From: Hoyosella altamirensis
Lineage (GTDB): Bacteria; Actinomycetota; Actinomycetes; Mycobacteriales; Mycobacteriaceae
DNA length: 64,000 nt
Assembly (NCBI RefSeq): GCF_014191505.1
Contig: NZ_JACHWS010000004.1
Coordinates: forward strand, 246,654-310,653
Reading direction: 5' to 3'
The translations under genes and the position numbers were made by a program. Of the stretch, positions 57,047 to 64,000 are shown in pieces (within the stretch, counting starts at the first letter, position 1; each line of letters begins with the position of its first letter). Below the pieces are notes generated by a model. It was not told the DNA's origin, did not search any database, and worked only from the letters and a program-made list of their open reading frames with translations.

Positions 57047-58311
57047 ATCTGGCTCACAACGATTCCCACGATGATTGCGGCACCTGCGCCGAGACCGAGC
57101 AAGAGCAGCGCAACGATCAGTGACAGCCGGTTGGTGCTCATGAGGTCAGCTAACTCGCCCTCGGCGTACTCCCCGTAGGTAACGGGCTCCGGTTCGCTGT
57201 CGACCACGATGGGGCGCGGCTTGAACCGAGGTGCAGGTGGCTGCGACGGGCCGGTATTTCCGCCGGACCACAGGGGCGCGCTTTGCGGTGCGCTCTGTGA
57301 TTTCGCTGCGCTGGGCAGTTTCGCGCTGACAGTGCTGCGTTGTGTGTTGCGGGCAGGACGTTCATGCGTGAACTGGGAAGCGGATCGTTTCTGCCAGGGG
57401 GGCGTCTCGCCGGGCGGGATTTGCAGCGGCGCGGACAGGATGAACGCGATCGTCCCGTCGTCGCCAGCGGCGATTGCCGCCAGAGCATTGCGCGCCTCGC
57501 CGATGCTTGGTCTGTTCGCCGGATCCGCGTCGATCATCGCCGCCACCACAGCTGAGAATTCGTCGCGTCGTGCCATCCCGCGAGCAGATCCGCTTATCGT
57601 CTGATTGAGCTGCGAAATCGGATCATTCGAAGGCCCGAATGGGGACACCCCTTCGACAGCGGCGTACAGCGTGGCGCCCAGCGAGAAAACATCCGTGGCT
57701 GGGGTCGCGTCCGCTCCTCGCGCAATTTCGGGTGCGAGATAGCCGGGAGTGCCGATGACATTGAGGTGGGCGAACTGAACATCGGCAGGCTGGGCAAGAC
57801 CAAATCCCGCAAGCTTGACGCGTCCAGGGTTTCGGCCGTTCGTGATGAGCACGTTGCCCGGGTGGACGTCACGGTGCAGAAGTCCCGTTCCGTGAGCCGC
57901 GTGCAGCGCGTTCGCCACCTGGGCGCCGATCTGGGCAACAAGCATCGGCGTCAGCCGGCTGCTCAGGTGAAGAGCGTGCGTTAGTCCGATGGAGGGTACG
58001 TACTCCATCACCATCCACGGATCATCACCATCGAGCGCGACGTCATAGAGGGTGACGATATTGTCGTGCGAGAGCCGTGCGGCAGCGCTTCCTTCCCTCA
58101 GCGCGCGGGCGCGTGCCTCGGTCAGTGCGGGGCGTGGCAGCCCTGGAGTGACGATCGCTGGCTTGACGGCGACATCGCGGTCAAGGAGTTGATCCTTCGC
58201 GAGCCACGGTGCTGCGCTTCCGGCGCTTCCGATTCTGGAACGCAGGCGGTAGCGGCCTGCGACCAAATAGCCAGATCCCGCAGCACGACGCGCTTGTTCC
58301 AGGTTCGTCAT
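57043..58311 (-). CDS. Membrane-anchored Ser/Thr protein kinase-like protein, probable pseudokinase
   Basis: A 422-residue protein with a Hanks-type kinase domain (about residues 20-285), a disordered Pro/Ser/Ala-rich linker, and a C-terminal membrane helix (about 397-420) with almost nothing outside. VAVK (K50), the helix-C Glu (about E73), HRD (146-148) and APE (193-195) are present. The glycine loop is IGSAGSAA instead of GxGxxG, the catalytic loop reads HRDVHPGN instead of HRDxKPxN, and the DFG motif is GFG (169-171; codon GGA for Asp). Loss of the magnesium-binding Asp argues against catalysis. It may scaffold signalling next to the envelope-stress module. ATG at 58311. Confidence 0.88.
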   Translation of the reverse strand: MTNLEQARRAAGSGYLVAGRYRLRSRIGSAGSAAPWLAKDQLLDRDVAVKPAIVTPGLPRPALTEARARALREGSAAARLSHDNIVTLYDVALDGDDPWMVMEYVPSIGLTHALHLSSRLTPMLVAQIGAQVANALHAAHGTGLLHRDVHPGNVLITNGRNPGRVKLAGFGLAQPADVQFAHLNVIGTPGYLAPEIARGADATPATDVFSLGATLYAAVEGVSPFGPSNDPISQLNQTISGSARGMARRDEFSAVVAAMIDADPANRPSIGEARNALAAIAAGDDGTIAFILSAPLQIPPGETPPWQKRSASQFTHERPARNTQRSTVSAKLPSAAKSQSAPQSAPLWSGGNTGPSQPPAPRFKPRPIVVDSEPEPVTYGEYAEGELADLMSTNRLSLIVALLLLGLGAGAAIIVGIVVSQI

Positions 58312-58444
58312 TCTCCAGAATGTAGTGGTAAGAGCAGTTTTCCGGCCAGTCCATACGGGAACTGTGACCAGTGCAGTGCGAAGTTGTAATGGAGTTGATG
58401 CGGGGGCCTTTTAATTGTCATACCCCTGAGGTTTACTAGAAGTA

Positions 58445-58460
58445 TCGAACTTGTGTTCGA
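58445..58460. promoter_or_regulatory. LexA (SOS) box upstream of imuA'
   Basis: TCGAAC-TTGT-GTTCGA is a perfect 6-4-6 palindrome matching the mycobacterial/actinobacterial LexA consensus. It lies 54 bases before the imuA' ATG, in the divergent gap with the kinase-like gene. It predicts DNA-damage induction of imuA'-imuB. Confidence 0.92.
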
Positions 58461-58513
58461 GCAGGTTGCGTCTTCCCCGCGCCCGCGCGTCACTGGGATT
58501 TCAGGGGAGTGGT

Positions 58514-59281
58514 ATGTCTGCATGCTCGGCCAGTCTGGCTACTCTTTCCAGGCATGAGCAGATTGAGCAGCTGCGGAGCCGGATAGCCGCTGTACCTGGT
58601 CGTGTTGGCTCTGTAGTTCCGGTCGACTCGCCGGGGCCCGGAGATGTGTCTGAAGAACGCTCAGCGGAAGCAGAGAAATTACCCGTACCAGGGCCTTTCG
58701 AGGCAGTGCTGCCAGGGAGGCGGCTCGCGAAAGGCTCCATACTCGGTATCACGGGAAGCCGTTTTGTTCTCTTGGGCCTGATTGCTTCAGTTACGGCAGC
58801 CGGTGGCCATGTCGCAGTGGTCGGCATGCCAGAACTGAGCCTCCTTGCTGTCGCAGAGATGGGCGGGGAGCTACGGCGAATCGCAGTCATTCCAGACCCT
58901 GGCCCAGATCCGGTAGAGGTGGCGGCAGTACTGCTTGATGGTGTGGACCTCGTGGTGCTGGGGATGGGGGGAACCCATGTGTCCTACACCCGGGCGCGAG
59001 CTCTTACTGCGCGTGCGAGGAGTAAGAAGGCTGTGCTTGTTGCCGTGGATGGCCAGTGGCCGCAGCCCGAGATAGTGCTGGAAAGCCATGTGCGTGCCTA
59101 TCGCGGGCTGGGCAGGGGGCATGGGCGCATCCGTGGTCTCAGTCTCACCATGCAGGCGCGGGGGCGTTCTTTTCAGCCGCGGCACGTGGCCATGCGGCTG
59201 ACATGCACGGCTGGACGAGTTCAGTGGGAAAATGAGGAAACCCTTGCTGACGTTGCACCGCTGAAGGTGGGTGCGCGATGA
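58514..59281 (+). CDS. imuA': Mutasome accessory protein ImuA'
   Basis: A 255-residue RecA-like-fold protein. N-terminal coiled segment LATLSRHEQIEQLRSRIAAVPGR, core GSILGITGSRFVLLGLIASVTAAGGHVAVVGMPELSLLAVAEMGGELRRIAVIPD, and a basic C-terminus. The P-loop is degenerate (ITGSRF), as expected for ImuA'. It works with ImuB and DnaE2 in damage-induced mutagenic synthesis. ATG at 58514 has aggggag 4 bases upstream. It overlaps imuB (ATGA). Corresponds to Rv3395c by content and context. Confidence 0.9.
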   Translation: MSACSASLATLSRHEQIEQLRSRIAAVPGRVGSVVPVDSPGPGDVSEERSAEAEKLPVPGPFEAVLPGRRLAKGSILGITGSRFVLLGLIASVTAAGGHVAVVGMPELSLLAVAEMGGELRRIAVIPDPGPDPVEVAAVLLDGVDLVVLGMGGTHVSYTRARALTARARSKKAVLVAVDGQWPQPEIVLESHVRAYRGLGRGHGRIRGLSLTMQARGRSFQPRHVAMRLTCTAGRVQWENEETLADVAPLKVGAR

Positions 59282-60840
59282 GTCACGAGTCTCGGGTTCT
59301 TGCACTGTGGTGCCCCGACTGGCCAGCCGTTGCGGCGTCGGCTGAGGCCGGTATCGCGGCGCATCAGCCGGTAGCTGTGCTTCTGAGCAACCGGGTCATG
59401 GCATGTTCTGCAACCGCGCGTATGCAAGGAGTGCGGCGAGGGGTGCGGCGGCGGGAAGCGCAGGCTCGATGCCCTGAACTTTACGTATGCGTTGCTGACG
59501 AGGATCGTGATGCGCGACGGTTCGAGTCCGTGGCCGCCGCAGTGGACGCGATAGTGCCAGGCGCGGAAATTGTACGGCCAGGGCTGCTGGTGCTGCCGGC
59601 TCGCGGCGTGGCCAGATATCTCGGCGGGGAAGAAGCAGCGGCAGAAAGACTGATCGATGCGATCGCTGACACCGGAGTCGAATGCCAGGCCGGAATAGCG
59701 GACCAGATTTTCACTGCCGTGCTGGCAGCCAGGCATGGCCAGGTTGTTCCGAGCGGGTGGGATGCGGATTACCTTGCACCGTTTCCCGTATCGGAGCTGG
59801 CCGTTGAGCCAGGTCTCGCGGCTGCGGAGCGTGCGGAACTCACTGGGCTGCTCACTCGATTGGGATTGCGCACCATCGGCGATTTCGCTGCTATCGAGGC
59901 CCGATATGTGGCCTCGCGCTTCGGTACTGACGCTATCTCAGCGCATCGCCGGGCCCGGGGCGAACCGGACCGCCCACCCTCTGGCCGCGCGCTGCCGCCT
60001 GATCTGGAGGTAGCGCAGCGATGCGATCCGCCAATTGAACGTGTCGACATGGCTGCGTTCGCGGGTCGCGCGCTTGCGGTGCAACTGCACGACAAATTAG
60101 CGGCTGCGAACGTTGCGTGCACTCGGCTGCGGGTTCTTGCCCGAACCGAAAATGGGGAGGAACATGCGCGTGTGTGGCGATGCGCCGAGCCGTTGACACC
60201 AGAAGGCACCGCGGATCGCGTCCGCTGGCAGTTAGATGGCTGGCTCACCGGGCATCACCAAAGCTCCCCTTCTGCCGGGATCACGTCTTTGCGACTCGAA
60301 CCTGTGGAAGTTGTGAGTTCCGGTGCGCTGCAGATGGGACTGTGGGGAGGGGTGGGGGAAGACGAAGAACGTGCCCGCCGCGCGTTGATCCGCGTGCAGG
60401 GACTTCTTGGTGGTGACGCTGTCCGCATCGGGGTGCAAAGCGGCGGAAGAGGCACAGCAGAGCGGGTCACGCTCATTACGCTGGGTGACGAGCAGGTTCC
60501 AGCCTCTGATCCTGCAGCGCCTTGGCCAGGAAAGCTGCCAGAACCCGCGCCATCAGAAGTTTACGATCCAGCACCAGAAGTGGCACTGCTGGATGAGCGC
60601 CGCAAGGAGGTGCTCGTAACGGGCAGGGGGATCTTGACTGCCGAACCGCACACCCTCAAGTGGGATAAGTGCGAATACTCAATCGAAGCATGGGCGGGCC
60701 CGTGGTGCGTCGACGAAAACTGGTGGGATGCTGGTTCGGCCCAGCGCGCTGCCCGTCTGGAGATTCTCACAGAAAACCGCGGTGCTCTACTCGTCAAGTG
60801 CACCGCAGGGATCTGGAATGTAGAGGGCAGGTGGGGGTGA
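59278..60840 (+). CDS. imuB: Y-family DNA polymerase-like protein ImuB
   Basis: A 520-residue Y-family protein with no evident catalytic acidic residues: the N-terminal strand is RVLALWCPDWPAVAASAEA rather than D-x-D-x-F. The finger/thumb region and helix-hairpin region (LTGLLTRLGLRTIGDFAAIEARYVASRFG) are retained. In mycobacteria ImuB is an inactive hub binding DnaE2, ImuA' and the beta clamp; a clamp-binding candidate lies near LQMGLWGG. ATG overlaps the imuA' stop. Equivalent to Rv3394c. Confidence 0.93.
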   Translation: MSHESRVLALWCPDWPAVAASAEAGIAAHQPVAVLLSNRVMACSATARMQGVRRGVRRREAQARCPELYVCVADEDRDARRFESVAAAVDAIVPGAEIVRPGLLVLPARGVARYLGGEEAAAERLIDAIADTGVECQAGIADQIFTAVLAARHGQVVPSGWDADYLAPFPVSELAVEPGLAAAERAELTGLLTRLGLRTIGDFAAIEARYVASRFGTDAISAHRRARGEPDRPPSGRALPPDLEVAQRCDPPIERVDMAAFAGRALAVQLHDKLAAANVACTRLRVLARTENGEEHARVWRCAEPLTPEGTADRVRWQLDGWLTGHHQSSPSAGITSLRLEPVEVVSSGALQMGLWGGVGEDEERARRALIRVQGLLGGDAVRIGVQSGGRGTAERVTLITLGDEQVPASDPAAPWPGKLPEPAPSEVYDPAPEVALLDERRKEVLVTGRGILTAEPHTLKWDKCEYSIEAWAGPWCVDENWWDAGSAQRAARLEILTENRGALLVKCTAGIWNVEGRWG

Positions 60841-60846
60841 GGGCAG

Positions 60847-60954
60847 TCAGGGGAAGTAGCTGGGGATCAACTCAAGAGCCTGCAAAACCGCTCCGAAGTT
60901 CTGCCATACGAGATCCCGGACGAACGCATCGATCTGGTCGATCGGTGGAAGCAT
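60847..60954 (-). CDS. 35-residue small ORF, function unknown
   Basis: ATG at 60954 is preceded by aagaaagg, a good Shine-Dalgarno 7 bases away, and the frame runs 35 codons to TGA at 60847-60849, 6 bases beyond the convergent imuB stop. The peptide starts MLPPIDQIDAFVRD and ends LELIPSYFP; the middle (FVRDLVWQNFGAVLQALELI) could form an amphipathic helix. It is too short for standard gene callers. No family is recognised. The position between imuB and the hydrolase leaves about 155 upstream bases for a promoter. Confidence 0.5.
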   Translation of the reverse strand: MLPPIDQIDAFVRDLVWQNFGAVLQALELIPSYFP

Positions 60955-61080
60955 GAGAACACCTTTCTTGTCGGAGGCATATCCCACCCCAGTATGGTGA
61001 AAACACGGCTCGATGTCTCCTGAACAATCGACAGATGACGTTCAGAAAGCCGTTATGGGGTATATGTCTTTCCTGAACCC

Positions 61081-61106
61081 AGGGTCTGTCTCAGATAGTG
61101 GACCCT
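61081..61106 (-). terminator. Weak hairpin after the alpha/beta hydrolase gene
   Basis: AGGGTC (61081-61086) and GACCCT (61101-61106) form a 6-base stem with a 14-base loop, 4 bases beyond the leftward hydrolase stop. No T-run. It may end the hydrolase transcript before the 35-codon ORF. Confidence 0.35.
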
Positions 61107-61110
61107 ATTG

Positions 61111-61959
61111 CTATGTTGCGCCGCTAGTGGCGCGCTCGATGATGATTCGCGCGAGCACATCAGGAGCTTCCTCGGGGACCCAATGGCTCACCCCTTCGAT
61201 GACTTCGAGCTTGAAAGGCGCGGCGACGTACTCAGCAGTGAGTTCAGCGCTCTTCCGTCCAATTGCGGGATCCCGGTCAGACCACACGTGCGTGGTGGGA
61301 ATGTGAACACGTTTGGCAGAGCCGCCCTGACCAGCGAAAACCATCGCTCGATACCAGTTGAGGCCACCCGTGAGTGCCCCGTCTTCGACGATCTCACTAC
61401 GGAACGCTTCGATTTGAGTGGGCGTCATGCCGGACTTCTTCAGTGCAGACTCGATAGCTGTCGGAAACTGGTTGACCGTCAGTTCGGGCAGCCAGGGTGC
61501 CTGAAAAAGCAGCATGTGATAGGAGCGCGCCAGTTGGTCGCTGCGCAGCATGGAGGCGGCGAAAGCGCCGGGATGAGGGACCGAGACGGTCGTCAGGGTG
61601 CGGACACGCTCGGGATGGCGGGACGCCAGGGTCCATGCGACGATGGCGCCCCAGTCATGGCCTGCAACGTGGACTTTGTCCGCTCCGGTGGCGTCAATCA
61701 TTGCGCGAGCGTCGCCCACCAACTCGCTCATCCGGTATGCCATGCGGCCTTTGGGGCGAGCACCGGGTGAGTAACCGCGCTGGTCCAGCGCATAGGTGCG
61801 GTACCCGTGCTGGTTGAGGTGATCCATCACTGCTACCCAGCAAGAGGCGCGCTGCGGAAAGCCGTGGAGCAAGATGACCGGCTCACCGCCGAGCGGGCCA
61901 CTGTCGAGGACATCAAATGTGAACCCCGCGTGTGAGAACTGGCGCATCCGCTCGGTCAT
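61111..61959 (-). CDS. Alpha/beta hydrolase, epoxide hydrolase/haloalkane dehalogenase-like
   Basis: A 282-residue alpha/beta hydrolase: oxyanion motif ILLHGFPQRASCW, DQRGYSPG, nucleophile elbow VAGHDWGAIVAW with Asp as nucleophile, acid in HVWSDRDPAIG, and His in GVSHWVPEE. An Asp nucleophile points to the epoxide hydrolase or dehalogenase group rather than esterases. Substrate unknown. ATG at 61959 (MTERMRQFSHAG) fits the family; the frame reaches 62034 without a ribosome site. It separates imuB from hsp20 and appears unrelated to the SOS genes. Confidence 0.9.
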   Translation of the reverse strand: MTERMRQFSHAGFTFDVLDSGPLGGEPVILLHGFPQRASCWVAVMDHLNQHGYRTYALDQRGYSPGARPKGRMAYRMSELVGDARAMIDATGADKVHVAGHDWGAIVAWTLASRHPERVRTLTTVSVPHPGAFAASMLRSDQLARSYHMLLFQAPWLPELTVNQFPTAIESALKKSGMTPTQIEAFRSEIVEDGALTGGLNWYRAMVFAGQGGSAKRVHIPTTHVWSDRDPAIGRKSAELTAEYVAAPFKLEVIEGVSHWVPEEAPDVLARIIIERATSGAT

Positions 61960-62045
61960 GTGTCCGACTTTAGGTGGCCCAGCCCGATGGGGAGTGGGCT
62001 TGGGCCACCTAAGTGGTCTTAAATCAGTTCCCATGCCTCCATTGC

Positions 62046-62465
62046 TCAGGCGTTGATTGCTTGCTTGGAGGGCTGGCTGCTGATTTCGATCTTCCGGGGC
62101 TTGGCTTTCTCAGCCACCGGAATGGTTACGCGCAGCACCCCGTTCTCGTAGTTCGCTTCGATGCTGTCGGTGGCGAGGTTTTCGCCAAGGAACAGTTGAC
62201 GGCTGAACACTCCCCGCGGTCGCTCAGACGCGATCATTTCCTGGCCCTCGCCACGTTCGGGGCGTTCGGCGTGAACGGTGAGGACGTTCCGTTCGACATC
62301 GAGATTGAGTGAATCTGCTGTCACCCCGGGAAGATCGAATTCGACGATGAATTTGTCACCCTCGCGCCACGCGTCCATTGGCATGACGGCTGGGCGTGCG
62401 CTGGTTCCGAGGACCTGCTGCGTCAGGCGGTCAAGTTCACGGAACGGATCGGTACGCATGAGCAT
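62046..62465 (-). CDS. Hsp20/alpha-crystallin family small heat-shock protein
   Basis: A 139-residue small heat-shock protein: N-terminal [20 protein letters not shown], alpha-crystallin domain ([84 protein letters not shown]). The length resembles the Hsp18 group. It is an ATP-independent holdase. ATG at 62465 has ggagg 8 bases upstream; a GTG at 62474 is an alternative. Divergent from a MerR-type regulator, with an inverted repeat between them, which suggests direct control. Confidence 0.94.
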   Translation of the reverse strand: MLMRTDPFRELDRLTQQVLGTSARPAVMPMDAWREGDKFIVEFDLPGVTADSLNLDVERNVLTVHAERPERGEGQEMIASERPRGVFSRQLFLGENLATDSIEANYENGVLRVTIPVAEKAKPRKIEISSQPSKQAINA

Positions 62466-62495
62466 GTCTCCCACCTCCTCATTGACTGATCTCTC

Positions 62496-62526
62496 GAGAA
62501 CACTAGATAAAACCTGTTAGTGTCTC
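62496..62526. promoter_or_regulatory. Inverted repeat between hsp20 and merR, candidate operator
   Basis: GAGAACACTA (62496-62505) and TAGTGTCTC (62518-62526) are complementary apart from one extra A, with a 12-base AT-rich centre. It lies between the divergent hsp20 and MerR-like genes, 30 bases from the hsp20 ATG. It differs from the HAIR consensus (CTTGAGT-N7-ACTCAAG) bound by HspR, so it may define a separate specificity. Confidence 0.55.
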
Positions 62527-62594
62527 TTATAGTTTTTTTATCACTACGATGCGATGTGCACAAGAGGGAATTTTGCCGAGGAGGGAGGTGTGTC

Positions 62595-62909
62595 ATGGCT
62601 GACGGTCGCCTCCCTGGCCCCTTGGATCCGGGGCGTGGCGTGTACGCAATCTCGGTCGCGGCAGAGCTGTCAGGAGTGGGTGTGCAAATGCTCAGGCACT
62701 ATGAGCGGCTTGGACTGCTCGCGCCTGAGCGCACGGCTGGTGGAACGCGGCGCTATAGCGAAGCGGACCTTGCTTTGCTGGCGCGCATCGGGGAACTGGT
62801 TGGCGATGGCGTCAACCTCGCCGGGGTTGCTCAGATTCTGGCGCTCGAGGAGCGTAATCGGGAGCTTGAGGCGATGATCGCCCGATTGCGCTCGCGGAAG
62901 GATGTGTAG
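62595..62909 (+). CDS. MerR family regulator, HspR-like
   Basis: A 104-residue MerR-type protein: winged helix YAISVAAELSGVGVQMLRHYERLGLLAPERTAGGTRRYSEADLALLARIGELVGDGVNLAGVAQIL, then a short coiled coil (LALEERNRELEAMIARLRSR). The short size and sequence style resemble HspR. Encoded divergently from hsp20, it probably represses that gene and itself. ATG at 62595 has gggaggtg 5 bases upstream; the frame extends to 62520 through the operator. Confidence 0.9.
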   Translation: MADGRLPGPLDPGRGVYAISVAAELSGVGVQMLRHYERLGLLAPERTAGGTRRYSEADLALLARIGELVGDGVNLAGVAQILALEERNRELEAMIARLRSRKDV

Positions 62910-62964
62910 TTGATGACGCATGCGGGTGCCAACTGCATGTCCTTCCGAATCCCCTTCCTTCATT

Positions 62965-62980
62965 CGAACACATGTTCTAT
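62965..62980. promoter_or_regulatory. LexA (SOS) box upstream of dnaE2
   Basis: TCGAAC-ACAT-GTTCTA matches the TCGAAC-N4-GTTCGA consensus at 11 of 12 positions. It lies 72 bases before the proposed dnaE2 start. With the box at 58445 it indicates common LexA control of imuA'-imuB and dnaE2. Confidence 0.85.
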
Positions 62981-63051
62981 AGTTGACTCATCGGGTGACT
63001 TCCCCGCCCGGCAATTGGTCATAGAACATCTGTGTCGAGGGGAAGTGTGTC

Positions 63052-64000
63052 TTGAGCTGGTTCAACGGACCGCCGACCTGGTCGGAGCTGGAACGTATTC
63101 TGTCCGGTCGCCCTGGTCAGCAGTTTCCTGGAGACGGAAATGACAGTCCCGCCTGGTCACGGAAACGGTCCGCCTACGAGCCACCGGAACTGCCGAGAAC
63201 CGTATCTCGCGTCCCGTACGCGGAACTGCACGCCCACACGGCGTTCAGCTTTCTCGATGGTGCTTCCATGCCGGAGGAAATGGTCGAACAAGCCGCGCGT
63301 CTAGGGCTGAAAGCGATCGCCGTCACCGATCATGACGGCCTGTACGGGGTGGTGCGATTCGCTGAAGCTGCTCTGGAACTTGATATTGGCACAGTGTTCG
63401 GCGCCGAGCTGGGGCTTGAGGCGGTAAACCCGCGTACCGGAGAACCGGACCCGGATGGCACGCACCTGCTCGTACTCGCGAAAGGGCAAGAAGGCTACCG
63501 TCGTCTTTCCCGCCAGATTGCCGAAGCTCACCTGGCAGGCGGTGAGAAAGGAAAGCTGCGCTACGACATCGACGCCCTCGCTGGTGCAGCGGGGGAGCAC
63601 TGGCAGGTGCTGACCGGATGCCGCAAAGGCTCTGTCCGCAAAGCGCTTGCACAAGGTGGTCCAGAGGCGGCGGAGCAAGCACTCATCCAACTCATCGATC
63701 GCTTCGGCAATGTCGCGGTAGAACTCACCAAAACTGGGCTGCCGGATGACGATGAACGCAACGACCTGCTCTACGAGCTTGCCCGCAAGTATCGATTGCC
63801 AGCCGTCGCAACCACGGGAGCGCACTTCGCGCGGCCCGACCGGGCTCGGCTCGCTGCCGCGATGTCTGCTGTGCGGGCGAGGCGCAGCCTTGACGAGACA
63901 GCTGGCTGGCTGCCACCCGCCGCACATGGCTTTCTCCGGTCCGGTGAGGAGATGACACACCTCTTCAGCCGTTACCCGGGCGTGGTGCACACAGCAGCTG
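63052..64000 (+). CDS. dnaE2: Error-prone DNA polymerase DnaE2, N-terminal part (3' truncated by window)
   Basis: The frame is open to the window end (316 codons). The start is a TTG at 63052, preceded by gagggga (63037-63043) and by an in-frame TAG at 63021-63023; the resulting N-terminus (SWFNGPPTWSELERIL) matches the M. tuberculosis DnaE2 start as I remember it (GWSNGPPSWAEMERVL). The PHP domain follows: YAELHAHTAFSFLDGAS, AVTDHDGLYGVVRFAEAA, TVFGAELGLE, GYRRLSRQIAEAHLAGGEKG, and VATTGAHFARPDRARLAAAM. DnaE2 is the SOS-induced translesion polymerase of the ImuA'-ImuB-DnaE2 mutasome. A LexA box lies upstream. Confidence 0.93.
   Translation, partial: MSWFNGPPTWSELERILSGRPGQQFPGDGNDSPAWSRKRSAYEPPELPRTVSRVPYAELHAHTAFSFLDGASMPEEMVEQAARLGLKAIAVTDHDGLYGVVRFAEAALELDIGTVFGAELGLEAVNPRTGEPDPDGTHLLVLAKGQEGYRRLSRQIAEAHLAGGEKGKLRYDIDALAGAAGEHWQVLTGCRKGSVRKALAQGGPEAAEQALIQLIDRFGNVAVELTKTGLPDDDERNDLLYELARKYRLPAVATTGAHFARPDRARLAAAMSAVRARRSLDETAGWLPPAAHGFLRSGEEMTHLFSRYPGVVHTAA

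Noticed and set aside
61013-61306. 97-codon plus-strand ORF downstream of imuB
   Set aside because: It runs into and antisense to the conserved hydrolase gene and has no ribosome site.

Overview
This is a high-GC window from an actinobacterium of the Mycobacteriales. The evidence is an ESX-4-type type VII secretion locus running into rplM-rpsI-glmM, then glmS, nnrD, alr, tsaE-tsaB-rimI-tsaD, groES-groEL1, whiB3, sigD-rsdA, a DUF5319 gene, guaB2-guaB3-choD-guaA, imuA'-imuB and dnaE2. I recall nearly the same gene content from the Mycobacterium tuberculosis Rv3370c-Rv3450c region. Differences (GH76 and fba next to the ESX genes, an NRPS at the left edge, a GroEL1 tail of HGHGHSH) suggest a Rhodococcus/Hoyosella-like relative rather than Mycobacterium. 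The genus is an inference. I saw no rRNA, tRNA, CRISPR array, insertion sequence or phage gene.

Layout. 1-4.5 kb: the 3' part of an NRPS gene (C-A-PCP-TE), a crotonase and a small membrane protein. 4.6-7.3 kb: a DsbA-like/VKOR oxidative-folding pair and a convergent YibE/F membrane protein with a His-rich tail. 7.3-12.1 kb: phospholipid acyltransferases PlsB and HAD-PlsC, and a membrane protein. 12.0-16.4 kb: a free-standing LeuA regulatory-domain protein with a structured leader, a SpoU methyltransferase, a GH76 enzyme, class II aldolase and a TetR regulator. 16.4-25.8 kb: the ESX-4-like locus (mycP, eccD; divergently eccC, an Rv3446c-family gene and two WXG100 genes), with no eccB in the window. 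25.9-39.3 kb: ribosomal proteins, amino-sugar synthesis (glmM, glmS), NAD(P)HX repair, alanine racemase and the t6A genes. 39.3-45.2 kb: the CIRCE-controlled groES, groEL1, whiB3, and the sigD/anti-sigma operon. 45.3-52.4 kb: purine genes guaB2, guaB3 and guaA with choD. 52.4-58.3 kb: PAP2 phosphatase, a PspC/toastrack envelope-stress three-component module and a degenerate Ser/Thr kinase. 58.4-64 kb: LexA-box-preceded imuA'-imuB and dnaE2 (SOS mutagenesis) flanking an alpha/beta hydrolase, an hsp20 and a MerR regulator; dnaE2 runs off the right edge.

Most of the window is conserved core. The points that most repay a second look are: the leader RNA (leader ORF plus two stems, the second masking the Shine-Dalgarno) ahead of the LeuA-regulatory-domain gene; the GFG-for-DFG pseudokinase beside the envelope-stress module; the coupled 29-codon ORF between the Rv3415c-like gene and sigD; the 35-codon ORF between imuB and the hydrolase; and the compound CIRCE element. 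I did not find a clearly new multi-gene system. Many start codons were moved from the longest reading frame to starts supported by a Shine-Dalgarno sequence, an overlap or remembered family homology, as noted in each entry.
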